NCBI RefSeq assembly: GCF_004341625.1
Contig: NZ_SLZG01000034.1
Coordinates: forward strand, 1-42,263
DNA: 42,263 nt
Direction of reading: 5' to 3'
Origin: Rhizobium sp. BK376
GTDB taxonomy: Bacteria > Pseudomonadota > Alphaproteobacteria > Rhizobiales > Rhizobiaceae
This document shows positions 8,068-16,347 of this stretch, piece by piece (positions within the stretch are counted from its first letter, which is position 1; every line of letters begins with the position of its first letter). The notes below the pieces were generated by a model, which searched no databases, was not told the DNA's origin, and was given only the letters and a program-made list of their open reading frames with translations. Position numbers and translations under genes: made by a program.

Positions 8068-8336
8068 TCAAGAGCAAGTAGCCATTCGCTTAGCCATCTG
8101 GTTGAATATCTCGATGCCGCGGAAGTCTTGCTCATGTCAGTACGACGACACACTCGTTCGCCCAGGCGATGGCTGCAATGGTGGTATTGAGACCGCTGCG
8201 TGGCCGTCCGCTTTCTTTTCCCTCTGTCGTCAATTGCCCCCAATACAAGAGCTACACTTTCGTCAAAGGCAAGGATGCGATTGGCGACAGGACGTTGCGG
8301 ACCCTCGTCACCGGCAAACCAAGTCACGATCTCTCG
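8068..8336 (-). pseudogene. Decayed second vapC copy (C-terminal part)
   Basis: Minus-strand text from about 8336 reads WFAGDEGPQRPVANRILAFDE, closely matching the intact VapC (WFAGEEGPQRLFANRILPFDE). It then shifts frame; the other frame continues EGKESGRPRSGLNTTIAAIAW where VapC has EGKASGRPRSGLDTIIAATAQ. The similarity continues past the stop into a shared TCAAGAGCAAGT (8068-8079 and 7196-7207), so the duplication includes downstream flank. The N-terminal half and any antitoxin are missing. This is a relic of a duplicated module, not a gene. Confidence 0.85.
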
Positions 8337-8389
8337 ATTTAATTGTTATCGCGCAGTCGATCCCGCGTGACGCTTCGGTTGCCGGCAAG

Positions 8390-9454
8390 CTAACCAAATC
8401 GTCCGCCACTTGCGGTATCGAACATATGCGCTCTGGTAAGATCGGGCAGGAACGGTACCTTCTGGTCGGGCCTGAGATCGACGCGGTCGCGGAAGACGGC
8501 CATGATCGTGTGCTGGCCGGCGCGAGCACTGACCTGTGTTTCGGAACCAGTGGGCTCGACGACGAGAACCTTGGTTTCTATACCGGCCGGATCGATCAGA
8601 ATATGCTCCGGTCGAAAACCGAAGGTGATCTTGCGCCCGGGCTGCAGCCCCGGCACTTTCGGAAGTGGCAATAGCAAGCCGTCCTCCATCGCCAACCAGG
8701 GGACATCGCCGGCGCGGACCTCTCCCTGCAGCAAATTCATGGCAGGCGAACCGATGAAGCCGGCGACGAACAGGGTCTTCGGCTTATCGTAAAGTTCCAG
8801 CGGCGGCCCGGCCTGCTCGACCCGGCCGCCGTTCATGACGACGATCTTGTCCGCAAGGGTCATCGCCTCCACCTGATCATGCGTCACATAGACCGTCGTC
8901 GTCTTAAGACGCTGATGCAACGCTTTGATTTCGCTGCGCATCTGCACGCGCAGCTTAGCATCGAGATTGGAGAGCGGCTCATCGAACAGGAAGACTTGCG
9001 GATCGCGGACAATCGCGCGGCCCATGGCGACGCGCTGCCGCTGGCCTCCGGACAGATGGCGCGGATGACGATCGAGAAGATGGGTCAATCCAAGGATTTC
9101 GGCCGCGTGCCGGACTTTTTCGTCTATCTCCGCCTTCGACACGCCCTGCAGTCGCAGCGAAAAGCCCATGTTCTTGGCAACGGTCATATGCGGGTAGAGC
9201 GCGTAATTCTGGAACACCATGGCGATATCGCGTTCCTTCGGAGCGAGATCGTTGACCACCCGATTGCCGATCTCGAGCTCACCACCGGTAATCTCCTCCA
9301 AGCCGGCGATCATGCGCAGCAAGGTCGACTTTCCACATCCGGAGGGCCCGACGAAAGCCACAAACTCGCCATCCTCGATCCCAAGTGAGATCCCGTGGAT
9401 CACCTGGAGCGAGCCGTAACTCTTCAACATATTGCGGATTTCGACCGTGGCCAT
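8390..9454 (-). CDS. Sugar ABC transporter ATP-binding protein (MalK/UgpC/MsmK type)
   Basis: This 354-aa ATPase has Walker A GPSGCGKST at residues 36-44, the signature LSGGQRQRVAMGRA, Walker B FLFDEPLSNLD, the switch His in YVTHDQ, and a C-terminal TOBE-type regulatory region (about 240-354). Length and layout are those of the CUT1 carbohydrate ATPases such as MalK, UgpC and MsmK. It is the last gene of the minus-strand locus-1 operon, 41 bp after the amidohydrolase, and should energise the two permeases encoded at 12910-14774. AAGAGG lies before ATG 9454. Confidence 0.93.
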   Translation of the reverse strand: MATVEIRNMLKSYGSLQVIHGISLGIEDGEFVAFVGPSGCGKSTLLRMIAGLEEITGGELEIGNRVVNDLAPKERDIAMVFQNYALYPHMTVAKNMGFSLRLQGVSKAEIDEKVRHAAEILGLTHLLDRHPRHLSGGQRQRVAMGRAIVRDPQVFLFDEPLSNLDAKLRVQMRSEIKALHQRLKTTTVYVTHDQVEAMTLADKIVVMNGGRVEQAGPPLELYDKPKTLFVAGFIGSPAMNLLQGEVRAGDVPWLAMEDGLLLPLPKVPGLQPGRKITFGFRPEHILIDPAGIETKVLVVEPTGSETQVSARAGQHTIMAVFRDRVDLRPDQKVPFLPDLTRAHMFDTASGGRFG

Positions 9455-9495
9455 TTGCGCCTCTTTTTAAGACTATCGAGAATGCATATTCGCTT

Positions 9496-10497
9496 TCAAA
9501 CGCCTTCCGACGGCGGCAGGCTCCGGTCCATCAGTCGTTCCACGAAGGCGCCGAGATTTCCCTTACCGCCTTCGGCAAGCCAGGCATGCACCAGTCGCCC
9601 CGCGATCGACTGATCCATTGGCAAGCCGTTCGCAAGGATCGTTGCCGGGAAAGACCGAGCGCGCGAGAAGGGATCGAAGGGCAGGTCGAGCGGCGCCACC
9701 CTAACCGGCCGGCTGAAATAGAGCCGTTCCGTGTTACCGCCATGGAATGCCGCCCGCTCGTCCGCGGTCGGCGAAAGCCGATCGACCCAGTCGATGGCCT
9801 CACCCATGGTTTCGGTTCGCCAGTATATGAGCGGCGATTCCGACCCCCACAGGATGCGGAGCCATCCAGTCTCGGCGACGACGGCCTCGGCCCAGGCGAG
9901 AACCGCGGAAGCGGCAAAACCGCCGTGTCGGGAAAAGACGACGTGAAAACGGGGATGGGCGAACAACTCGGCCGCCGGGCCGCCGGCAAGAAGCTTGGGA
10001 TCGCCCACGCCAGCGAAATGTCCGCCGATCACAACGGCGTCCGGATTGCGCTCGAAATTGGCAAGCAGCGCCCGCGCGGTGCGCTCGGACGACGGCTGTC
10101 CACATACGATGGCAATACGATCGGCAGCAGCGAGCGCGTCGAGCAACCATGGTCGTTCGACCACATCCTCGTCGGTCAACCGAAGCCCGCTGAAGCCCGC
10201 GGCAAGCTGGGCGCGAACCGCAGCCTCCATCTCCGCCCGGTCATGGCCAAGGGGGACGCCGAGACCACGATAGGATTCCGGCGCCCGGCTCATCGCCGCG
10301 TGTATGGCTAAAAGATCCGGGCTGCTGTCGAAGGAGCACAACACGGCGCGGCCGATACCGGCTCGCGCCATCTCGGCTTGATAGTCCTCGACGCTCTGGA
10401 AACGCGGCATGCCGACATGGGCATAGGCGTCGATGATCGAAGGACCGCCGCTCATCGCCGGCTCGCCTGTGTGCGTCCCGTCGGTGTCATTCGGCAT
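9496..10497 (-). CDS. Amidohydrolase-2 family protein with altered metal site
   Basis: This 333-aa protein (319 aa if it starts at ATG 10455) has the PF04909-like TIM-barrel plan: an N-terminal strand IIDAYAHVG, a VVIGGHFAG segment mid-protein and a late LRILWGSESPLIYW. Family members act as lactonases, decarboxylases or hydrolases. Here the usual HxH after the first strand is YAH (residues 25-27) and the usual late GSDxP is GSESP, so the standard metal site is altered. Its first ATG overlaps the end of the aldo/keto reductase gene by 11 nt, with GGAGG directly against the ATG; the internal ATG at 10455 has GGCGAG at better spacing. The context (sugar transporter plus reductase) would suit a sugar lactonase, but the altered residues make that uncertain. 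Confidence 0.75.
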   Translation of the reverse strand: MPNDTDGTHTGEPAMSGGPSIIDAYAHVGMPRFQSVEDYQAEMARAGIGRAVLCSFDSSPDLLAIHAAMSRAPESYRGLGVPLGHDRAEMEAAVRAQLAAGFSGLRLTDEDVVERPWLLDALAAADRIAIVCGQPSSERTARALLANFERNPDAVVIGGHFAGVGDPKLLAGGPAAELFAHPRFHVVFSRHGGFAASAVLAWAEAVVAETGWLRILWGSESPLIYWRTETMGEAIDWVDRLSPTADERAAFHGGNTERLYFSRPVRVAPLDLPFDPFSRARSFPATILANGLPMDQSIAGRLVHAWLAEGGKGNLGAFVERLMDRSLPPSEGV

Positions 10498-11362
10498 CCT
10501 CCGCGCGATAGACGTCGACCGTCATGCGCGGCAGCTGCGCGAAATCGAACGGCGGATGGAATTCGTCGAACAGCTTGACGTTGAGATCCACCTCCTGCGG
10601 CCAGCGCATGCCGACGATGGCTGAGTGGACACGGCTGTCGGACAGCACGAATTCGAGGCAGACCTGGAAAAGGTCCTTGGCCTCCTGCCATTCAGGCGCG
10701 AGATAGCGCGCGCCGCGCTGGAAGATGCCCGATGTCATCGTCCGCATGGTGACGACGCCGACATTCTCTGCCTTCGTCTCGTTGAGGATATGCCGGGCAG
10801 CCGATTGATAGATGAAGTTATAGGCAAGCTGGTAGACGTCGAATTCCTTGTGCTTCAGGAATTGACGTGCCGTCCATGGCTCTTCCGCCGTCAGCCCGAT
10901 GAAGCCGATCTCGCCCTTCTGCTGCACTTCCAGCAGCCCTTCCAGCGGTCCACCCTTGACGATATGCTCGTATTCCTCGGCCGAAAACATGCCGCCGTGG
11001 AACTGCACGATATCGAGGCGGTCGGTATTGAGGCGCTTCAGACTGTCGTGGACGCTTGCAACGACCTCAGCCTTGCCCAGGCCTTCCCAGCGAACCTTGG
11101 TGGCAAGCACGCATTCGTCGCGGCGTGTCTTCATGACTTCGCCGATCAGCCGCTCGCTATTCCCTTCACCATAACCGGGCGCTGTGTCGATGTAGTTGAT
11201 GCCGCGGTCGATAGCGTGATTGATCGTGGCGATTGCCGACTTTCGCCCTTCCTCGGACCAGGGGTCCCAATTGTTGGCGCGGTTGAGCCCACCGAAGGGG
11301 TATCCTCCGAGCGCAATGCGCGATACCTGCAAACCGGTTCTGCCAAGAGCTATTTTCTGCAT
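10487..11362 (-). CDS. Aldo/keto reductase
   Basis: This 291-aa (beta/alpha)8 NAD(P)H-dependent oxidoreductase has the complete AKR tetrad: D59 and Y64 in YIDTAPGYG, K89 in LATKVRW and H122 in VQFHGG. Start ATG 11362 is chosen because GGAGAG lies 5 nt upstream; an in-frame ATG 18 nt earlier lacks a ribosome binding site. It sits between the TIM-barrel hydrolase-like gene and the amidohydrolase in the sugar transport operon, so a sugar aldehyde, ketose or aldose 1-position is the likely substrate (inference). AKR and amidohydrolase pairs occur as sugar dehydrogenase and lactonase in L-fucose-type oxidative pathways, but the amidohydrolase here is atypical. Confidence 0.88.
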   Translation of the reverse strand: MQKIALGRTGLQVSRIALGGYPFGGLNRANNWDPWSEEGRKSAIATINHAIDRGINYIDTAPGYGEGNSERLIGEVMKTRRDECVLATKVRWEGLGKAEVVASVHDSLKRLNTDRLDIVQFHGGMFSAEEYEHIVKGGPLEGLLEVQQKGEIGFIGLTAEEPWTARQFLKHKEFDVYQLAYNFIYQSAARHILNETKAENVGVVTMRTMTSGIFQRGARYLAPEWQEAKDLFQVCLEFVLSDSRVHSAIVGMRWPQEVDLNVKLFDEFHPPFDFAQLPRMTVDVYRAEDAE

Positions 11363-11413
11363 CGATCTCTCCAATATCACTGTCGGGGTTCACACCCCTC
11401 AAGCCACGCAACT

Positions 11414-12880
11414 TCAATTGAGTTCGGTCAGTGCGGCGCGAACCCCGGTCAAATTGTCGAGGCGCATTTCCGAATATTTTCTGCCGAGCACGACACCGCT
11501 CGCCCCGCCTTCGAAGGCTGCAAGCACTGCGGCCTTGACCCGACCGGGCGTGGTTCGCGTCAAGTCAGGACCGGAGGTGTCGTCGGCATCGATCATGCTG
11601 GCATCGCCGAGCACCGGCCCGGCAATCTCCGCTTCCTCCGGCTGGCCGACAGGAATGTCGACGTCGATGCCGGCATAGACGACGCACCGGCCCTCGCCGC
11701 CGACCAGCGCCCGTTTGGTTTCCCGCCTGATATAATCGGCCGAAAATCCGGTCTTCGGCAGCTCCTGATAAGGTGCCTCGTCGAGCCCCAATATCTTCAG
11801 CATCAACGGGTAGACCAGCTCCGGATCTGCGTCGCCGAAAATGGTCCGGCTGATACCGGCGATGAAGGTATGGAAGCGCGGACCGGCCGCGTTGTCATAG
11901 GTCGATATCTTCAGGAAGTCGGCGATGTGACTGAGGTCGGCGTAATTCTGGCTGGCGCGATAGAACGGGCTGAATGTGATGTTCTGCGGCATATTCCAGC
12001 CGACCTTCATCTCCGGCCTGAAGGCACGCACGGTACCAAAGATATCTCGATATATCTGATGTTGCCCATCCGCCCACAGCGATTGCCAGGACAGTAGTTC
12101 GGGATAGGTCAGAAGCAGCCGCCAGAAGGTCACGAAGGCGCCGTCGGGAGGGACAGCGCCGCGAGCGATGTCGGCGTTCCAGAGCACCAGCTTGCGGTAA
12201 CCCTCCTGGGCGCGTCGCCAGCTGATCCCACGTTCGGCACCGAGCGCCTTGCAATGGCTGCAATAGCAGGTGATCAAACCGAGCCCCTGGCGCGTCGGCT
12301 CCTGGATCAGCCGATCGAGCGGGCTGGGGCGCTCCGAAGACCACATGATGCCGTCGAGTTCGTAGCTCTTGATGTAGTCCTCGATGAGCCCGAGATGCCA
12401 GTTTCGATAATCGGGGTTGTTGAAACAGGGACGCCGCGCTGGCTTGTTCCAAATGTCCACTTCCAGGCACTTGAGGAAATTCGGATAGCTGCGCAAATGC
12501 CGTGCATGGCTGCTTTCGTCGATCATCGCGAAGCTGCGCAAGCCGCGCCGTTTCGCTTCCGGGATGACGGTTTCAAGCATATCCCAATCCTGATATTCCG
12601 GCGCCCGCCCGGCAGGCCCGAGAATGGTGTTGGCGTAATATTGCGGATGGATGGTCGCATAATTGCCGCCGCGCCAGTCGCGCTCATATTCCGTGACACC
12701 ATGATCCGGAAAGTTTCGACCCGGCTCCGCCCGTCCGCCGGTCGCACGGCTCCAGGTGGGCGTGGCAAGGAACAATGCGTTGACGCCTGCCTTTTCCTGC
12801 ACCGTGTCCAACACCGTGCCGACGCCTTCATCCATGAAGGACACCGCGCCGACCTGGACTGCCACCAAACGCTCAGTCAT
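11414..12880 (-). CDS. GH42-like TIM-barrel protein with Cys4 site, function unknown
   Basis: This 488-aa protein has no signal peptide, so it is cytoplasmic. Features are an N-terminal strand-helix region, FAMIDESSH (about 118-125), ELDGIMWSSERPS (174-186) and ITCYCSHCKALGAERG with C205, C207 and C210. Another Cys lies earlier at C152 (RRPCFNNPDYRNW). The CxCxxC plus an upstream Cys is the zinc site layout of GH42 beta-galactosidases, and the same pattern is found in the 732-aa protein encoded at 16348. GGAGAAGAG lies upstream of ATG 12880. The operon position between permeases and reductase suggests a glycoside hydrolase acting on the imported sugar. Candidate acids are the Glu residues in MIDESS and SSERPS. 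I know of no named family for it. Confidence 0.6.
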   Translation of the reverse strand: MTERLVAVQVGAVSFMDEGVGTVLDTVQEKAGVNALFLATPTWSRATGGRAEPGRNFPDHGVTEYERDWRGGNYATIHPQYYANTILGPAGRAPEYQDWDMLETVIPEAKRRGLRSFAMIDESSHARHLRSYPNFLKCLEVDIWNKPARRPCFNNPDYRNWHLGLIEDYIKSYELDGIMWSSERPSPLDRLIQEPTRQGLGLITCYCSHCKALGAERGISWRRAQEGYRKLVLWNADIARGAVPPDGAFVTFWRLLLTYPELLSWQSLWADGQHQIYRDIFGTVRAFRPEMKVGWNMPQNITFSPFYRASQNYADLSHIADFLKISTYDNAAGPRFHTFIAGISRTIFGDADPELVYPLMLKILGLDEAPYQELPKTGFSADYIRRETKRALVGGEGRCVVYAGIDVDIPVGQPEEAEIAGPVLGDASMIDADDTSGPDLTRTTPGRVKAAVLAAFEGGASGVVLGRKYSEMRLDNLTGVRAALTELN

Positions 12881-12909
12881 TGCTCTTCTCCGTCATGATT
12901 TCAGCCCCG

Positions 12910-13782
12910 TCAGCCCTTGAGGCCCGTGGTGGCGATGCCTTCGACAAGGCGCTTCTGGAAAAACAGGAAGACGAGGAAGACCGGTCCCAGCGACAGGGTC
13001 GTCATGGCAAACATCGCCCCCCAGGAGGATTGCCCCGACGCATCGAGAAATTGCCTGAGGCCGAGTGAAACCGTGTAGTTCTTCTCGGCGTTCAGATAGA
13101 GCAGCTGCGAGAAGAAGTCGTTCCACGTCCAGATGAACGTGAAGATCGTGGTCGTCACCAGCGCCGGCGCCATCAACGGTAGGATGATCAAAAGGAAGAT
13201 CTGGAAGCGATTGCAGCCATCCACCATTGCCGCCTGCTCGAGCTCCATCGGTATGCCGCGGATGAACTGCACCATCAGAAAGATGAAGAACGCGTCGACG
13301 GCAAAGAACTTCGGCACGATCAGCGGGAGGAAGGTGTTGATCCAGCCGAGTGCGTTGAAAATGATGTATTGCGGCACGACGGTCACATGGAACGGCAGCA
13401 TCAGCGTGCCGATCATCAGGGCAAAAAGGATACCCTTGAACCGGAAATTGACGCGGGCGAAAGCGTAGGCGGCAAGTGAACAGGAGAAGAGATTACCGAC
13501 GATCGCACCGAGGCAGACGATGAAGGAATTGAGAAAAAAGGTCGAAAACGACGTGCCGGTCCCGAGCGTCCAGCCCTTGATGTAGTTCGAGAAATCGAGG
13601 CTCGCCGGGATCGGGTTGAGGTTGGAGAAGATCTCCCCTTCCGGTTTGAACGAGCTGCCGATCATCCACAGCAGCGGATAGAGCATCAGGAACGCGCCGG
13701 CGATGAGGACAACATGCAGCAGCCATCGCAGGTCCCTGCGTCTGCGCCTGGTTTTGATCGGACTTGCGGCAAGGCTTGCCAT
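12910..13782 (-). CDS. Sugar ABC transporter permease (MalG/UgpE type)
   Basis: This 290-aa inner-membrane protein has six predicted helices. The EAA loop for contact with the ATPase is visible as MELEQAAMVDGCNRFQIFLLIILPLMAPAL. The N-terminus MASLAASPIKTRRRRR is short and cytoplasmic. Start ATG 13782 is chosen over a much longer open frame that only shadows the preceding permease; it lies 5 bp after that gene's stop with GAGAGG just upstream. It pairs with the permease at 13788-14774 to form the membrane channel of the locus-1 transporter. Confidence 0.92.
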   Translation of the reverse strand: MASLAASPIKTRRRRRDLRWLLHVVLIAGAFLMLYPLLWMIGSSFKPEGEIFSNLNPIPASLDFSNYIKGWTLGTGTSFSTFFLNSFIVCLGAIVGNLFSCSLAAYAFARVNFRFKGILFALMIGTLMLPFHVTVVPQYIIFNALGWINTFLPLIVPKFFAVDAFFIFLMVQFIRGIPMELEQAAMVDGCNRFQIFLLIILPLMAPALVTTTIFTFIWTWNDFFSQLLYLNAEKNYTVSLGLRQFLDASGQSSWGAMFAMTTLSLGPVFLVFLFFQKRLVEGIATTGLKG

Positions 13783-13787
13783 CTCGA

Positions 13788-14774
13788 CTACCTCTCGTCC
13801 TCGTAGTGGACCCAGTACTTGCTGGAGAAAAATGCGAGCGCAGTGAAGACGCCGATGATGATGAGCAGCACCCAGCCCATGGCCGAGGCATAGCCCATGC
13901 GGAAGTTTCCGAAGCCCTGCAGGTAAAGGTAGAGAGTATAAAAAAGCGTGGAATCGAGCGGTCCGCCGGTGCCGCCGCTGACGATGAAGGCGGGCGTAAA
14001 GGCCTGGAACGAATTGATGATCTGCAGGATCAGGTTGAAGAAGATGACGGGCGTCAGCATCGGCACGGTGATCATCCAGAATTGCTGCCAGCGGCCGGCG
14101 CCGTCGACCACAGCCGCTTCGTAGAGCTCCTTCGGGATCTGCTTCAGCCCGGCGAGGAAGATGATCATCGGCGAGCCGAACTGCCAGACATGCAGGATGA
14201 TCAGCGTCCAGAGCGCCGTGCCAGGAGAGGACACCCAGCTCGTTCCGGGAACACCGAAGACTGCGAGAATCTGGGATACGATGCCGCTGGGCCCGAAAAC
14301 CTGGCGCCACAAAATGGCGATCGCCACACTGCCGCCGAGCAGCGACGGGACGTAATAGATGGCCCGATAAAGCCCGAGGCCCCTGATCCTGGAATTCAGG
14401 AGCATGGCGAGCGCCAGCGCGAAGGCTAGATTGAGCGGCACGGCGAAAGCGACATAGGTGAATGTCACCCTCAGCGAGGTGAGGTAGCGGCTATCCATTG
14501 TGAAAAGCCGGACATAATTCATCACGCCGATCCATTTCGGCGGATTGAGAAGGTTGAAATTGGTGAAGGAGAGATAGAACGACACCAAAGTCGGGCCGGC
14601 CAGAAACAGCAGCATGCCGATGACCCAGGGCGTCAGGAAAAGATAGCCCCAGCTATTGTCGCCGAGCTGCCTTCTGCGCCGTGGACGCTCGCTTTGAGCG
14701 GATGAGGCGAGCGGTGCAGACGGCGCCTTGTCACGCGCCGCCTGCAGGCTGCTCTGATGTTGGGAGGATGACAT
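13788..14774 (-). CDS. Sugar ABC transporter permease (MalF/UgpA type)
   Basis: This 328-aa protein has a basic cytoplasmic N-terminus (RPRRRRQLGDN), six hydrophobic segments starting at WGYLFLTPWVIGMLLFLAGP, and the EAA loop ELYEAAVVDGAGRWQQFWMITVPMLTPV. This is the standard plan of the first CUT1-type permease. It begins inside the stop of the binding-protein gene (TGATG overlap at 14772-14776), a strong sign of translational coupling. It works with the permease downstream and the ATPase at 8390-9454. Confidence 0.93.
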   Translation of the reverse strand: MSSSQHQSSLQAARDKAPSAPLASSAQSERPRRRRQLGDNSWGYLFLTPWVIGMLLFLAGPTLVSFYLSFTNFNLLNPPKWIGVMNYVRLFTMDSRYLTSLRVTFTYVAFAVPLNLAFALALAMLLNSRIRGLGLYRAIYYVPSLLGGSVAIAILWRQVFGPSGIVSQILAVFGVPGTSWVSSPGTALWTLIILHVWQFGSPMIIFLAGLKQIPKELYEAAVVDGAGRWQQFWMITVPMLTPVIFFNLILQIINSFQAFTPAFIVSGGTGGPLDSTLFYTLYLYLQGFGNFRMGYASAMGWVLLIIIGVFTALAFFSSKYWVHYEDER

Positions 14775-16123
14775 CAGTTTAGAATGATCCCGGCTTCGTC
14801 GAAGAACTTGCTGACGGTGTCGGCCACGCTGCCCTGACCGAAGGCGACGGCCTGATGCGACCGCTGCATCAGCTCCTGCACCTGCCCGCCGGTCGTCGGC
14901 CAGGTGATGCCTGGACCTGCGGCATGGTCCTGCGTGTACTTGATCACGTTGGCCATGCTCTGCTCGACCGGCGAAACGTCCGGCAGGATCGATTGCGCGA
15001 CCTTTGCCGAGAGTGGCACCCCGCGCGCCATCAATTGGATCTTGGCTGCATCTGGATCGTTGGTGATGAAATTCAGGAAGTCGATCGCCAGATCCTTTTG
15101 CTTCGAAGTGCCGTTAACGAACACCTGCAGGCTGGCGTTGATGAAGGCACCGACTGTCGGGCCTGACAGCGATTTGCTGTTGATGCCGTTCGGCACGACG
15201 GCGCAGACGAGCTTGTTCTTCGTCAGGGCCTGCAGCGACGATGCGATCGAGCTGTTGACCGGATACATCGCGGCCTTGCCCGTGATGATCGGCGAACTTT
15301 CATAGCCAGCTTCGGCCGCGGTGATGTCGGCCGGGGGAACGCCGCCCGCCTTGCGCAGATCGTCCCAGAAGGTGAACCACTCCGTCAGTTCCGCCTGCTC
15401 GAAACCAAGCTGGCCGTCTGTCGTGAAGGTGGATTTGCCGCGCTGGCGCAGGAAGAATTCGAAGGGATAGAGAGAACGCGTGCCGGCCGGCGCCCAGATA
15501 TCGGCGGAACCGTAGACCTTGCCGCCGCTTGCCTTTGTGATCGCCTTGGCCTTTTGAGCATATTGATCCCAGTTCCAGTCCGGTCCTGGCAGCGCGACGT
15601 TGGCGTCCTGGAAAGCCTTCGTATCCAGGAAGTAGCAGCCGCAGGCAAGACCCCACGGAATGCTGTAAAGTTTGCCGCCGACCTTGATCGTTTCGACGAC
15701 GCTCTTGTTGGCGTCGGCGAGATCGATCTTACCATTGCTGATGGCATCGTCGAGCTGCAGTAGACGGCCGGAGGCGATCAGCGCCTCGCGATTGTCGGAA
15801 ATCTGCATGATATCGGGGGCGCTGCCACCGGCGAACTGCGTGGAGATCTTGTCTTGATATCCGATGAGACCGCCATATTGCGCATCCATCTTAAGACCGG
15901 AATGCTTGGATTCGAACAGCTTCAGAAGCTTCAGCGTCTTCTGATGGCGGTCATCGGAGCCCCACCATGCGACGAGCATCTCGGCTGCTTCCTGGGCGCG
16001 CGCCATTTCGGGCAGAAACCCGCTTCCGGCAAGTATCGCTGCACCGATCAGCAGGCTGCGGCGGCTGATTTCGCCCTTGTCTGCAAATGTCGCCAACGCG
16101 TCCGCGGTCTTGATCTTGGCCAT
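14774..16123 (-). CDS. Sugar ABC transporter solute-binding protein (family 1), Tat-type signal
   Basis: This is a 449-aa periplasmic binding protein. The N-terminus has a twin-arginine-like signal (SRRSLLIGAAILAGSGFLP, cleavage near MARAQ), then the mature domain LVAWWGSDDRHQKTLKLLKLFE. The hinge and cluster features of SBP_bac_1 (IMQISDNREALIASGRLLQLD, NGKAAMYPVNS-like text, FLNFITNDPDAAKI) are present. Start ATG 16123 is preceded by an excellent AAAGGAGGGG; an upstream open frame extends far but has no ribosome binding site. First gene of the locus-1 operon, it determines what the transporter captures. The substrate is unknown; the flanking GH42-like proteins suggest an oligosaccharide. 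Confidence 0.93.
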   Translation of the reverse strand: MAKIKTADALATFADKGEISRRSLLIGAAILAGSGFLPEMARAQEAAEMLVAWWGSDDRHQKTLKLLKLFESKHSGLKMDAQYGGLIGYQDKISTQFAGGSAPDIMQISDNREALIASGRLLQLDDAISNGKIDLADANKSVVETIKVGGKLYSIPWGLACGCYFLDTKAFQDANVALPGPDWNWDQYAQKAKAITKASGGKVYGSADIWAPAGTRSLYPFEFFLRQRGKSTFTTDGQLGFEQAELTEWFTFWDDLRKAGGVPPADITAAEAGYESSPIITGKAAMYPVNSSIASSLQALTKNKLVCAVVPNGINSKSLSGPTVGAFINASLQVFVNGTSKQKDLAIDFLNFITNDPDAAKIQLMARGVPLSAKVAQSILPDVSPVEQSMANVIKYTQDHAAGPGITWPTTGGQVQELMQRSHQAVAFGQGSVADTVSKFFDEAGIILN

Positions 16124-16229
16124 GATATCGGTCCCCTCCTTTGGGCCGTCCAGACTGTGGGCGTCATCTCCTCCCGACGCCCAGCACTGTGTGCATGGGA
16201 ATCTTTGATCACATTCCCGAACCGGTATC

Positions 16230-16256
16230 GAATGGTTTGCGGACGCTTTTCCGCAT
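16230..16256. promoter_or_regulatory. Candidate IclR-type site in the divergent locus-1 promoter
   Basis: Within the 224-bp gap between the divergent binding-protein gene (16123) and hydrolase gene (16348) lies CGAATGGTTTGCGGAC (16230-16245). It is nearly identical to 19511-19526 in the iclR leader (CGAATGGYTTGCGGAC). It overlaps an inverted repeat TGCGGA-N6-TCCGCA at 16239-16256. A looser pair CATTC (16213-16217) and GAATG (16231-16235) adds symmetry. Position between two divergent promoters would let one regulator control both. Binding by the IclR protein is an inference. Confidence 0.5.
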
Positions 16257-16347
16257 CGTGGAATTCTCGCGCAAAGGCAGACAACTGCCAGCGGAATCCT
16301 CCTAGTTTGGCGCCGCAGATCAACCGAGACATGAGTGAGTGATATCC

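Noticed and set aside
10625..12097. 490-codon open frame on the plus strand
   Set aside because: It is antisense to the aldo/keto reductase and the 488-aa gene, both with clear motifs; a shadow of high third-position GC.
12910..14310. 466-codon version of the second permease
   Set aside because: The first 176 codons only shadow the preceding permease; membrane-protein text starts at ATG 13782, which has its own ribosome binding site.
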